64,000 nucleotides of DNA from the NCBI GenBank assembly GCA_003615045.1, contig ML014128.1:1-64000 (forward strand), given 5' to 3'. Origin of the DNA: Caulochytrium protostelioides. Its lineage: Eukaryota; Chytridiomycota; Caulochytriomycetes; Caulochytriales; Caulochytriaceae. The notes under the pieces are model-generated. The model saw only the letters and a list, made by a program, of their open reading frames with translations, was not told the origin of the DNA and ran no database searches. Shown in pieces: positions 22,728 through 33,428 of this stretch (positions within the stretch are counted from its first letter, which is position 1; each line of letters opens with the position of its first letter). The translations under genes and the position numbers were made by a program.

Positions 22728-24420
22728 GGTGGATGCGCGGCGCTGGCGGCGGCGATCGCCTCAGAAAGTGAGTGGCAGGGAGGCCGCGGCACGAGATGGC
22801 GCCGGACGAGAACAGCAGGAGCGGCGCGCAGAGATCGCGAGGCGCAATAACAGGACAGAGAGCGCGCGGCAGCACGCAATGTCATCCCGAAGGGGGATGG
22901 TTCCAGCAGAGCCGCTCAACACGCGATCAGCCAATGGGCCGTCTGGATCCGATCGCGGCAGACGCGAGTGACGGCCGCTTGAACCCCTTGATAGGCAGAC
23001 CCCGGCACGCGCTATGGCATCACGCCGGGGGATCTCATCGTACACCCCCCAGAATCAATCGCTCGCGCCGTCGGCCGGACGTGGGACTGGCGCGCGACGA
23101 CTGTGACCCGCGATGGGCGACCGCAGGTGGTGCATCGGCATCCACACCGGCCTGCATCGGCATCGGCGCTCGCCTCGGGCGCCCGCACGACCCACACCCA
23201 GCCCGAGCCGCAGCCCGAGTCGCAGCCGATGCCGGCACCCCTGCCAAGGCCCTGCTTTTCCGTCTTTGTCCCCGCCGCCGCTCGCCGTCTCGCGCGCGCA
23301 TGGGGGGGTGTGGCCCTCCGCGGCCGAGGAAGGCTCGTGAGCCGTCCCATGGACCGCTCGCAGTCTGGCCGACGCACCCATACCGTGGCGATCGGCATCA
23401 CGCGCGGCGCATGGCCCAAGCGGCGAAACCATCCTATTGAGAGGCTCTCACGGATATGAGGCCGTCCTGCCGTCTGTCGGGGAGCGCGCCTCTTAACTGA
23501 TCCAGGCGAGGCGATACCCGCGCGCACAACTGATGGCGTCGCCATCAGCCGTGATGCCTCCAACCATCGGTCGGAAGATCCGTGATTGCGGCCGCCTTGG
23601 GAACGACCCAGCAGGAGTCCAGCACGCGGGGCGGGGACCCGAAGGACGGCGGCCGGTCTCCCCTCCACCGCAGGCGAGCCAAGCCACCCGACCGCCATCC
23701 CACCCGGGATGCACACCGGCTCGCGCATCACCTCGTGTCCTGCGGCCGACTCCGGCGCATGTAGGCCATTGAGTCTGCATTGAGTCCGTCAATGCCGCCG
23801 ATCATGCGATGCTTCTGACTTATCAGGATCATTTTCTGGTGCCTTTTCAGGATACTCTCAAGGCGACTCCAGGGGTGTTTCCGAATGTTCCGAATTCATC
23901 TGCTTCTCAGAATGCGTTTCTATATGCTTCTGAGGAAAGCCTCGTCAGTCCTCACGGAAGATCGGCAGGAATCAGATGGTGCACGCCGTGGGCGGTCCAT
24001 AGCCCCCGCCGTCGGCCGGGGGGGTCGAAGCGCCGCGTCGAAGCGCCGCGCCAACGCCACCCAAGCGTGAAGAAAAGGCCGCGAAGGAGGGGCGATGTCG
24101 GAGTCTGGCCGAGCGACCGCCCGCGGCGGTCACCGCCAGCCGGCACCCGCCATCCGCCGTCTCACTCGCGACCGACCTGACGATCCGTCACGGCGCATCG
24201 GCGCATCAGCAGCGACTCAGAACCAGGATTGCGTGGTAGATCAAACCAAGAAGACCCCATCCCGGTCTGGCCTGGCGCGTCTGTGGTGCGACTCGGCGCC
24301 GCCACCAGCCGGCATCCCCGCATCGCTGCCGTCTTGCCGATCCGCCGCTGCCCTGGGGCCCCGACGCCGGTGACTGCCATCACGGCCGCTGCCGCCTCCG
24401 AAACCCCTGCCGCTCGCCTG
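22728..24420. other. Head-to-head spacer between ERMP1-like and Tad3 genes
   Basis: About 1.7 kb. Mostly GC-rich with no recognised gene. One short AT-richer island at about 23790-23960 holds an open frame from the ATG at 23809 whose first 50 codons read like an ordinary protein before turning into Arg/Pro-rich noise. No family was recognised, and it is left unannotated. Confidence 0.4.
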
Positions 24421-25977
24421 ATGGCGCCCGAGGCTCCCGTCGCCGTCGCGGCGCCCACAGCGTCCGCCGCCGCTCCTCCTAGGGCGGCCGCCGCCGCGCC
24501 TCCATCGCGGATGGTTTGCCTCCGATCCTGGACGCTGTCGCTCGAGCCGCACCTCATCGACGCGCTGGCGCTCGCCGTCGCGCCGCGGCATATCGGCGCC
24601 GTGATGGGCGTGCTCTCGCAGCACTGGCCGCTGCCCGCCTTCGGCCTCGGCCACCTGAAGCGCGTGCGCCCGCGGCAGACGCCGCCCGTCCCCACCGACC
24701 CCTCGCAGATCCTGCTCGGGCCCGTCGACCACGTCACGCCCGCCCTGCTGGCGGCCGTCGCCGACGCGCTGCAGGCGCCGCCGACCCGGCCCGCCGCCAA
24801 GAAAACCAAGATGCGCGCGGCCGCTGCTGCAGCCGCTGCGGCGGCCGCCGCCACCGGCGTGGCCGCGTCCTCGTCACCCTCGCCCGTGGCCGCCACGCCG
24901 CCGCCGCCACCACCTGCCATGGCGCCGACAGCGGACCGTGGCGACGCCGCCACCGCGGCGGCGATCACCGCCGCCACGCTGCGTGCTGCGCTCATCCCGG
25001 TCCGCGTCTGCGCCTCGATCGCCGTCACGCGAGACCAGTTCGAGCGCTGGAAAGTCCACTGGCCCATGACGTTCCGGGAGACCGAGATCGCGACGCCGCA
25101 GCTGAGCCCCGACGCCCACGACCGCGCAGTGCGGCGTTTGGAGGCGATGACTGCCGCCACCGCTGCCGCGACGGCGGCACCCTCATCACCCGTGGCGACG
25201 GCGACGACGGCGATGACGGCGACGACGCCGCCCACGGCGCCCACGGGCCGCGGGTTCGCTTGCTGCCACGACCTGCGCGCCGCGGCCATGACGCAGGACA
25301 TCCGACTCGTCGATCCCGCGTCCGATACCGACCTGGCCGCGCCCACGCCGGGCAGCCGGCACCTGCCCGCGGCGCTCGCGCACCCCGTCATGACCTGTCT
25401 TGCCGCGTGGTCGGACGCCCAGCTCCAGCTCAAATCCCGCGCGGCCGCGAAAGCCGCGAAAACCGCAGCCGCCGCAGCGATCGCGCTGGCCGCCGTCGGG
25501 ACCGACGATGCGCCGCCGGCAGCGCTTGCGGGCGCCGGCCCGGTCGTGGCCGACGCGCCGGACGGCGTCGACGGCAGCGGCGAGATGGCGCGGCGCGTGC
25601 CGAACGACCGAAAACGCAAGTACATGCCGGTGGTGCCGTCGCCGACGCCGTCGCCCTTGCCGGCGGTGGTGCCGCGCGTTCCGCCGCCGCCGCCGCCGCC
25701 GCCGCCGCCCCCCGCCGACGTCCGCGACGCCATGCTGCGCGCGACCTATCTGGCGACCGGTCTGGATGTGTATGTCGTGCATGAGCCATGCGTGATGTGC
25801 ACAATGGCGCTGGTGCATTCGCGCATCGGGCGACTCTTTATCGGTCACGTGGACCCCGTGGCGGGCGGGTGCTCCGTCTTCCGTGTCCACGAGCTAAATA
25901 AGCTCAACCACCAGTTCGAAGCTTGGTACCAGACCGGCGACGCGACGGCAGAGACCCACCCCGCCGCCGCGACATAA
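24421..25977 (+). CDS. TAD3: tRNA-specific adenosine deaminase subunit Tad3/ADAT3
   Basis: Non-catalytic partner of Tad2 in the heterodimer that converts adenosine to inosine at tRNA wobble position 34. The C-terminal deaminase fold has HPV (near residue 321) where active deaminases have HAE, the hallmark loss of the catalytic glutamate in Tad3. The zinc-binding VHEPCVMCTMALVHSRIG follows (Cys about 458 and 461), and the end reads HELNKLNHQFEAW. The N-terminal domain has the family motif LPAFGLGHLKRVRPRQ. Ala/Pro-rich insertions, including a run of about 11 prolines before the second half of the deaminase, lengthen it to 518 residues (yeast 322, human about 350). The start at 24421 is the first in-frame ATG. 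The gene ends 178 bp from the bHLH gene, tail to tail. Confidence 0.88.
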   Translation: MAPEAPVAVAAPTASAAAPPRAAAAAPPSRMVCLRSWTLSLEPHLIDALALAVAPRHIGAVMGVLSQHWPLPAFGLGHLKRVRPRQTPPVPTDPSQILLGPVDHVTPALLAAVADALQAPPTRPAAKKTKMRAAAAAAAAAAAATGVAASSSPSPVAATPPPPPPAMAPTADRGDAATAAAITAATLRAALIPVRVCASIAVTRDQFERWKVHWPMTFRETEIATPQLSPDAHDRAVRRLEAMTAATAAATAAPSSPVATATTAMTATTPPTAPTGRGFACCHDLRAAAMTQDIRLVDPASDTDLAAPTPGSRHLPAALAHPVMTCLAAWSDAQLQLKSRAAAKAAKTAAAAAIALAAVGTDDAPPAALAGAGPVVADAPDGVDGSGEMARRVPNDRKRKYMPVVPSPTPSPLPAVVPRVPPPPPPPPPPPADVRDAMLRATYLATGLDVYVVHEPCVMCTMALVHSRIGRLFIGHVDPVAGGCSVFRVHELNKLNHQFEAWYQTGDATAETHPAAAT

Positions 25978-26155
25978 GACCCGCGAAAACGAGAGTCCAC
26001 CCGTCAAGCGATCGGGCCACGGGCCACATCTCGAGGATGGCGCATGCTCCACAGCAAGATATAAAGACAGATGCAATAGATCTCTGTATGTTTACACGAC
26101 AAGCGCGGTTCTTCTGACAAAGAGGGTTATGAAGCATGGGCTGACGACGAGAGTT

Positions 26156-26495
26156 CTAGAAGGCCGCATCAAATTCAAAGTCGCCGGACGAAGTGAGACC
26201 GGCATGCGTCGCGCCGCGGCCCGGCGGATGCGCGCCACCGTGGCCATTGGACTGTCCGTGGCCATGGCCACCGTCAAAGTCCGGCCCGGGACCGCTGCCG
26301 CTGCCCGGTGTCATGGCCTCGTCCTGGTCCATGAAGGCATCTAAACTGCCAAGACCCGGAACACCCGACGGGAACGAGCTGAGGGTGACCATGTCCATCA
26401 TGCCCATTAGCGGGTCGACGCCGTGCTGCGCGGAAAGCGGTTTGCCTGCGAGCGCCGCGTCGCCGGACGCGGTCGCCTGTTGGTGTTGATGGTGT

Positions 26496-26590
<95 letters not shown>

Positions 26591-28909
26591 GGCTTGCTGC
26601 TGGGCGTGGACATGGGCATGGGCGTGCGCCTGGGCATGCGCAATGGCGGCCGCGGCCGAGGTCGCCGGCTGGCTACTCGCCGCGTAACCCGGGGGGGCAT
26701 GCGGCGCCGGCAGGCTCCGTGGCGCCACAGGGGTTGCTGTCCCGCTGCTGCTGCCGCTCGGCGCGCCGCTCGCCGGGTTGCTCGGTGCCATCATGCCCAT
26801 CACGGCGGACGACGCATGCTTCGGCGCCGGCGCGACGAGGGAGGCCGACGACGGCTTAAGACGCGCCGGCAGCTTGGCCGCCAGGGTCGGATCCAGCGGC
26901 GCCCGCAGCCCGGCCGCCGCCGTCATCGCGGCCTTGGCCGCCGCGGTGCGTCCGGTCGCGCCAGAGGCCGACAGGGGCGTGGCGCTGCTGCCGCCGCCAT
27001 GGGTCATGACGCCGCCGCTGCCGCTACCGCCGCCGCCGTTGACGCCGCCCATGCCCATGCCGTCGATTTCTTCCTCCTCCTGGGCGAGGGCCTGCGCGCT
27101 CGCGGCCGCGGCTTGGGCTTCGCGGGCTTCCATGGCCGCGTCGAGCGGATACATGGCCATGCCGCGGGCCACCTCATCCGCGACGCCCGGCTCGAACTGC
27201 GCGCCGTAGCGGCCCATCAACGCCTGCAGGAGCGACTCGAGGGTCTCGGCGCGCGCGGCCGCCGTGGCCGCGAACCGCTGCAGGCTCCGGATATAGTCCA
27301 CGCTGCGGCGCAAGATCACGCCTTTGTTGGGTTTGTTCTGCGCGGCGGCGGCCTGGGCGCTGGTCGGCGCCGACGACGTCGGCGTCGCGCCCATCACGAG
27401 GTCGCCGTCGCCCAGGCTGCCGCTGGCGGGGTAGGCGCCGTTCGGGCCGCCGCCGCCGCCACTGCCGCCCTCGCCGCCCGCGTCGCGGTCACCGCCGCCC
27501 GCCATCAGCGACGAGGTCACGTCCATCGCTGGCAGCAGCGACGCGAGCTCCTGGATCTTCTCGTTGATGTTGTCGCGCCGGCGGCGCTCGACGGCGTTGT
27601 GGCTTTCGCGGCGCTTACGCCGCTTCTCGTAGATAACGTCGAGGGACGGCAGGCTGCCCGGGTTGCCCGGCAGGCCGGAAAGACTTGACGAGTGCGGCAG
27701 CAGCGACCCGAGCGTGCCGCTTTCCTCGCTCAGCAGGTCGCGCTCCGACGGCAGCGACGTCGGCGACGTCAACGCGTGCAGGCCGCTCGCCGCCAAGCTG
27801 GGACCGTGCGCGCGGTGGTGGTGGTGATGGTAGTGCCGCGACGGGGCCAGCGGGTGCGGCATCGAAGCCGCCGCGCCGTAGGCGCCCGACGCCGAGCCGG
27901 GGCCGCCCGGGCCGTCTGCCTGCATGGGAATCGCTTGGGTCTGCGAGGCAAAGAGGACGGTCTTGGGCGCGGACGTGCCGCGGGAGAGGCCGCCGAGTCC
28001 CATGCCCATGCTCATGCCCATGCCGGAGGTCCCGGCGCCGGGGGCCGGGCTCATCTGGAAATGCGGGCTCGGGCTGGACGGGTGAGAGGGCGTGGTGGCC
28101 GTGGCCGTCGTCGCGCCCGAAGGCGGCATTCCAGCCGCCGCGGCTGCCGCAGCCGCAGCCGCAGCAAAGCCCGTGGTCCCCGGGTCCATCACATGGATGG
28201 GCGGCGTGCTGCCGAGACTGCCGACGTGGTCGGACGGTGCGTGCTTGCTGCGGTGACCTTTCGAGTGCAGACTGCCGCTGCCGCTGCGGTGGGCGTGGTG
28301 GTGGTGATGATGGTGATGTGCGTGGGCCTGACCCTGACCCGGACCCGGACCCAAGCTGTGCGGGTGATGCGGCGCGGGCGCGCCGTGGCCGCCCAGGTCG
28401 TGGCTCGGGTCGAAGAGGAGGCCGCCGCCGGGCACGCTGGCGGCGTCGAGGTGCTGGGGCCGGTCGAAAGCGAGCGGGTGGCCCGTGGGCGCCGACGAGG
28501 CGAGCAGGTTGTACGCCGTCGAGGCCGCCGAGGCCCCGGGCTGGCTCGTGGCGCCGGCGGCCGCTGCAGCCGCCGCCGCGTTGTTGAAGAACGCCGTGTA
28601 GATGCTTTGCTGGAAGAGGTCCGGCGTCGGCGACGTCAGCGTCGCCGTGGGGTCCGGGTTGCCTGAGGCCGGCGCCGACATGGGCGGCGACACGGGCGTG
28701 CGGGCGGCGCCCGAAGCGCCCGCCGCCGTGGCCGCGGCGGCCGCGGCCGCCGCGGCCGCGGCGGCCGCGAACGCCGCGTAGTCACCGAAGGCGTTGAAGT
28801 CCTGCAAGCCGACGAAGTGGTTCAGGTCCGTTAATCCTTGGCCGCCCATGGCGGCGGCCGCGGCGGCCGCGGCGGCCAGCGCGCGCGGATCCGGCGGGTT
28901 TGAGGCCAT
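26156..28909 (-). CDS. bHLH transcription factor (MiT/TFE-USF-like) with polyglutamine tract
   Basis: Class B basic helix-loop-helix factor of 917 residues, one exon, ATG at 28909. The basic region and helix 1 lie at about 426-465 (RRKRRESHNAVERRRRDNIN, then EKIQELASLLPAMD). His, Glu and Arg sit in the positions that read CACGTG-type E-boxes. The loop is expanded to about 60 Gly/Ser/Ala-rich residues. Helix 2 follows at about 526-545 (NKGVILRRSVDYIRSLQRF) and runs into a short leucine-type coil (LESLLQAL). The sequence is closest in feel to MiT/TFE and related fungal bHLH proteins; targets are unknown. The rest is low complexity: polyalanine blocks, a His-rich patch (HAHHHHHHHHAH), and about 32 consecutive glutamines at residues about 773-805. 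Confidence 0.85.
26495..26605 (-). repeat. CAG/CAA repeat encoding polyglutamine
   Basis: Uninterrupted run of about 32 glutamine codons on the minus strand in the bHLH gene. One half is pure CAG, the other alternates CAA and CAG, and a second short AQQQA block follows. The pure half is the part expected to vary in length between strains. Confidence 0.95.
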
Positions 28910-29997
28910 GGTCGCAGCGAGGCCGGCAGGGCGCCGCGCGAATCAGAGCGCCGTGGACGGGGGAGCCGTGGACGGGGGAGTCGTGCCAGGGGCAGCCGCG
29001 ACAGCGCGGGCGGCCGTCGGGAAGCCGCGAAGGGCGGCGGCGACGATTGATACTGAGGCGGCGGTCGTGGCGGCGACAAGCGATCGCGGTCGGGGCGGTC
29101 ACGCGCGTCACAAGCGTGGAGGACCCGCGAGCCGGCGGGTCGCCGACAGCGGAGGTGGCGGGGCGGGGCCGGCGGCAGGAATTGGCGTCGCCACCGCTCA
29201 AGAGCCGGCGGCAGGAACGGCGGCAATAGCAGGAGCCGGCGGCAGTCACAGCGCCGGCAGAATTCCTGGTGCGATGGGTGAGACGGGTATCGATGTCGAC
29301 GGCGATAGCGTTTCCGTCCAGCGACGGCCACGCGGTCGCGTCGCAGCGCTGGCTCGCAACGCGGCAGGGAGTCGTGACGCCGGTGGCGACGGCGATAGCG
29401 ATGGTGACGGCGATCACACCCGGCGGCGAGTCGACCACGCCACGGGCAACTCGAACTGATGCGGCTGAGGAAGCAGGATCGGTGGTTCGCCCGCGGGTCT
29501 TGGGGGGTGCACGACCGAGAGCACACTCTCCGGCGTGAGGACGGCGACTCAAGGCGAGGGATGCCGCACGAGGGCAGCGACGGGATGCGTCGGCAGAGAA
29601 CCGGCGTCAGCAGGCCCAGCGTTGTCGTCGGAGGAACGACCCAAGACGGTGAGCGTACGTCGACGCGGGGTATCCGCCCATGCAGGAAGTGTGACACGCC
29701 GCCGCCGTGGCGGTAGCGACGGGCCCGGGACTGGCGCTGGCGCTCCCGGCTCCCGGTGGATGTCTCTTTCCGGGCGGGACCGGACGGGCCAACGCTTCTG
29801 GCTGAACCAGCGAACGGGGGGATGTGGCTTGACGATTGGGCGGCGGCGGGCGGCGGCGGCGGCGACGGCGGCGGCGGCGGCGGCGACGGCGGCGGCGGCG
29901 AAGGCACCCGAGAACACGAGCGGAAACGCCACGGACGGCGCCGATGGGCCACACGGAGCAGCGTCAATCGTCACTCGCCGAGAAGCGGCCGCGGCAG

Positions 29998-30055
29998 AGC
30001 GTATCGAGCGAGCGTATCGAGCGAGCGTATCGAGCGAGCGTATCGAGCGTATCGC
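29998..30055. repeat. Tandem 13-mer repeat (GCGTATCGAGCGA type)
   Basis: Three full and partial further copies of a 13-base unit in the long spacer, nearly identical to each other. Confidence 0.8.
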
Positions 30056-30667
30056 GAGACCCGTCGATGGCGGCCTATCGCAGGACCGACGCGTCGCCGC
30101 TCCACGCCTCGTCGGGTGCATCATGCCCGGTCATGCCCGGTCATGCCATTGGACGCGCTCGTCCGGCCGCCACGGCGATGGCCCTCTGGGGCGACCCCCC
30201 ACAGGGCCCCTGGAACGGCGGCCAGCGGTCATGACGAGCCGTCCGTCGCGCGGCGACCCGTATCGCACGGGACGTGCACGACGGGTTCGCCCGCGGCATG
30301 ATGCCCGCGGCGTCGCCGCGACCGGCGCTCCCGTGCTGCCGCCGACGCGGGCCCTGCGTCATCCGCCGCCGCAGGCCGTCTCCACGGCCGTGCATCTCCG
30401 GCGGACCGCGGCGCTCGGGCACCGGCATCGCAGGGTCGATGGCGGCCGCCGCTCAGCACCCCGGAGGAGCGGCGGGCTTTGGCGATGGCCATCGCGTCCG
30501 GGGGTGGCTACCCGCGGCAACTATGCCTACCTCCTGGAAAGCCTATCGGGACCGCCGGCGTGGGCCATCGCGCTCCGCGGGTCCTGCGGACGGCGGTCCG
30601 CTGGCCCGGCCGCAGCGCCAAGCAGCCTTTCTCTCTCCAGAAGCCGGAACGGCATGGGGAGAGGAGG

Positions 30668-31090
30668 CCAGGCGAGGCGAGGCGAGGCAAGGCAAGGCCA
30701 GGCCAGACCAGACCAGACCAGACCAGGCGAGCCGCAGGAGAGCGGAGGACCGCGAGCGGAGGCGACGCCGCCTGCGACGCCGCGCAGCGCGATTGTGACG
30801 CAGGGGCCCGTCGGGTGCGGGTCACACGACCCCGCGACCCGACCCCACCCCCGCGCGGTGCTGCGCCACGCGGTCCCGCCCGTCGTCGCCCCGCCGTCGC
30901 CGTCGCCCAGCACGGGACGAAGTCCCAGCGGCTCTCGATGGCTCCCGCGAGCGGCTCCCGCCACGGCGTCCGAGCGACGGCCGTGATGGCGTCGACGGCA
31001 CGGCCGAGACCAAGGCGCGGCTGCCTATCCAGCGGCACGCGACGCGACGCGACGCGACGCGACGCCAGGCCAGGCCAGGCCAGGCCAAGC
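30668..31090. repeat. Two related pentanucleotide tandem arrays
   Basis: Arrays at about 30668-30728 and 31038-31090 both drift through related five-base units (GGCGA to GGCAA to GGCCA to GACCA; GCGAC to CAGGC). Both pass through the same GGCCA/CAGGC family, so they may share an origin or mutational bias. Confidence 0.7.
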
Positions 31091-31580
31091 CGAGCGGCGC
31101 GAGACGAGACGTCGCCAGCGAGAGCGCCGGCCATCGGGATCGAGAAAGAGCAGCGAGCCGCCGGCCCCCACGACTACCACGACTGGGCCGGACCTTGACG
31201 GCCGCAACGACGACTCGGCAAGCGATGCGACGTCAGGCGAGGACCAGCCCTCAGAGAGGATCCGTTCAACGGCGTGTTCATCCCGCCTCGAGACTTCCGA
31301 CCACGGCTTCCGAGCCCTCAGAGAACGGATCCCCGCCATCTGAGGGATGTCATCCATTCCCGAACATGTCATACACAGCAAGGACAAAAAAAAAAAGAGA
31401 CGCGCGGTTCAAAGAAAAAAAAAGGGGCGTCGTGCACGGCCGCTTGGCCGGCATCGCTTGACGGCCAAGGTAGACGTCGCGCCAGGAACGGAGGGGCGAC
31501 TGCGGGAGGAAGAAGGTCGACCACAGCGACGGTGCCCCCACGTGCTGCGCACGGAGTGAGTGCACGGACCACGGCGACGC

Positions 31581-33428
31581 TCAGAGACCCCAGATGAACC
31601 CGTTGCTGTAGGAGGGCATGCCGACGTTGTTCTTCCACTGGTAGACGGGCTGACGGAAGGGGTTCAGCCGGGTCTCGAGCGAGATGCCCGAGACGCCGAG
31701 CTTGCGAATGCCCTCGAGGGTGATGGCCACGTTCATCTCCATGGGCTCGGTGCAGACGACACGGGTGCCGCGGGAGCGCTGCTGGTACAGCACGCCGAGG
31801 GTCGGTGGCCACGCGGGGCTCGCGTAGAGCGCGGCGTTCATGATGACCACGACGTCGGCAGGACCCTTCGTCATGAACGCCTCGCCGCTCGCGTGCTCGG
31901 GGCCGTACACGCCGCGGTGCAGCGTGATGGTCAGGCTGCCGCCATGGACACTGGACTTGGACGTATACATGGCCTGCGCAGGCGTCAGGTTGGCGCTCAT
32001 CTCGGGGTTCACCATGTGGATGCAGAGCTGGATCCCCGGCAGCAGGGCGAGCAGGACATCGAAGAGCGGGAGCAGGTCAGCCTCCTTCTCGGCACCCGCG
32101 AGGTGGACGACCAGGCGCTTGTTCGGCCGGGCGGCGAGCTGCGAGCCGACGAGCGGCAGGATGTGCTGGCGCAGGATCCACCACAGCGTCAGGGGGACTT
32201 CCAGCAGCAGCGCGGCGGGGTCGTCAAGGGGCAGCCCGACGGCCTCGTAGTAGTCCTGCCACGTATGGATCGCGTCGGGGGCCTTCGCGAGGGCCTTGTC
32301 GAGGGGGAATAACGCCGCGTTGAGGTGCAGCGTCTCGAAGCGTGCCTGCGCCTTGGCCGCCTCGTCGGCTCCGCTCAGCTCGCCCCACGTGCCGCGAAGC
32401 TCTGCGCTGAGCTCGCCCCACTTGCGGTTCTGGAAGCAACCGCAGAGGCGGCGCCACAGGCCCATGTTGTGGATCCCGCGCTGCGTGAGGAAGTTGACCT
32501 GGTTGTACGCGTGCAGCAGCTGCTTCTCGTTCGACCACGTGAACGGGAACTGGTCGATCTTCCACTTCTCGCGGTGGCCCATCTGCAGGCCGAACGCCGC
32601 GCACTGCTGCTGCGCATGGTTCGGCGCGGCCTTGGCGTGGCACGCGCCGCTGCAGAAGTAGATGGCGTTGCACTTCGTGCAGTGCAGCACTGGGTCCGCC
32701 TCGGCGTCGCCGCTGGCGCGCGGTTCGGGCGCCGGCGGCAACGACTTGAGGCACGTGAAGCACGCCCGCGGCGGCGATTTGGCCATCGCGCTCCCGCTGC
32801 TGTCCTGGAGCGCGGCTTGGGCCGCGGAGCTCATGGCAGCGACGTGCTTCTGCATGGTGGCGCGCATGGCGGGCGTGAGTGTCTGCTCGGTGACGACTTG
32901 GACGCCGTAGGACGCGAGCCGCGCCGCGATGCGGGCGACGACGGCGTCGCTGCACGTGCGGGTGCTCAAGAAGTACGCGAGCGTCGGGCGCGCCGGCACG
33001 AGTTTCTGGTCGAGCGGCTCGTTCATCGGCTCGGCCATGGCCTTGCAGAAGCAGCGGAAGATCTCGTCCTCGGTCGGCGTCGACTTGGCCGCCGAGAACG
33101 CAAAACCGCGCAGGAGCCCTTCCTCGGAGACCGAGACGGCCTTCGCCGAGACGCCGATCGCCCACACGAGTTCGGTCGGCTTGAGACGCTGGATCTGGGC
33201 GTCGTCGACGTCGTCGAACACGCTCAGGTCCGGCACCGCGACCGCCTTGGCCGCGCCGGCCTGCGCGCGCCACCGCAGCCACGTGACCGTTGCGAGCAGA
33301 AACGTCACGAACAGCGCGACGCGCTCGCGGTTCGCATCCGCGAAGCCCAGCGGGTCCCGGTACAGCGTCTGCGCGCGCGCCAGCTTGGCCGCGAACACGC
33401 GGGCCGCGGCCTCCTGCAGCGCCTCCAT
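31581..33428 (-). CDS. MYND zinc-finger protein with MSS51-like C-terminal domain
   Basis: 615 residues, one exon, ATG at 33428. A hydrophobic segment at about 37-53 (VALFVTFLLATVTWLRW) could be a membrane anchor or organelle signal. The MYND-type zinc finger lies near the middle (CFTCLKSL, LHCTKCNAIYFCSGACHAKA, HAQQQCAAF). The C-terminal part resembles the MSS51/ZMYND15-type domain (LPLTLWW-like helix, LLALLPGIQLCIHMVNPEM, LHRGVYG, ADVVVIMNAALY, then VVCTEPMEMNV, and the end MPSYSNGFIWGL). In yeast, Mss51 activates COX1 translation in mitochondria. Whether this is its orthologue or a paralogue of unknown role cannot be decided here, since true Mss51 has extra N-terminal CPx motifs that were not seen. 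Confidence 0.75.
   Translation of the reverse strand: MEALQEAAARVFAAKLARAQTLYRDPLGFADANRERVALFVTFLLATVTWLRWRAQAGAAKAVAVPDLSVFDDVDDAQIQRLKPTELVWAIGVSAKAVSVSEEGLLRGFAFSAAKSTPTEDEIFRCFCKAMAEPMNEPLDQKLVPARPTLAYFLSTRTCSDAVVARIAARLASYGVQVVTEQTLTPAMRATMQKHVAAMSSAAQAALQDSSGSAMAKSPPRACFTCLKSLPPAPEPRASGDAEADPVLHCTKCNAIYFCSGACHAKAAPNHAQQQCAAFGLQMGHREKWKIDQFPFTWSNEKQLLHAYNQVNFLTQRGIHNMGLWRRLCGCFQNRKWGELSAELRGTWGELSGADEAAKAQARFETLHLNAALFPLDKALAKAPDAIHTWQDYYEAVGLPLDDPAALLLEVPLTLWWILRQHILPLVGSQLAARPNKRLVVHLAGAEKEADLLPLFDVLLALLPGIQLCIHMVNPEMSANLTPAQAMYTSKSSVHGGSLTITLHRGVYGPEHASGEAFMTKGPADVVVIMNAALYASPAWPPTLGVLYQQRSRGTRVVCTEPMEMNVAITLEGIRKLGVSGISLETRLNPFRQPVYQWKNNVGMPSYSNGFIWGL

Larger units (their letters stand above)
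28910..31580. other. Long repeat-bearing spacer
   Basis: About 2.7 kb with no recognised gene on either strand. Open frames are low-complexity Arg/Pro/Ser readings. Simple repeats occur: a GGC trinucleotide run at about 29836-29900; a tandem 13-mer around GCGTATCGAGCGA at about 29998-30055; and 5-mer runs (GGCGA, GGCAA, GGCCA, GACCA) at about 30668-30728, with a related pentamer run (GCGAC then CAGGC) at about 31038-31090. The bHLH promoter should lie at the left end. Confidence 0.5.

Noticed and set aside
19878-22850. Two long plus-strand open frames over the ERMP1-like gene
   Set aside because: Antisense shadows; the minus-strand frame carries the complete M28 peptidase motifs.
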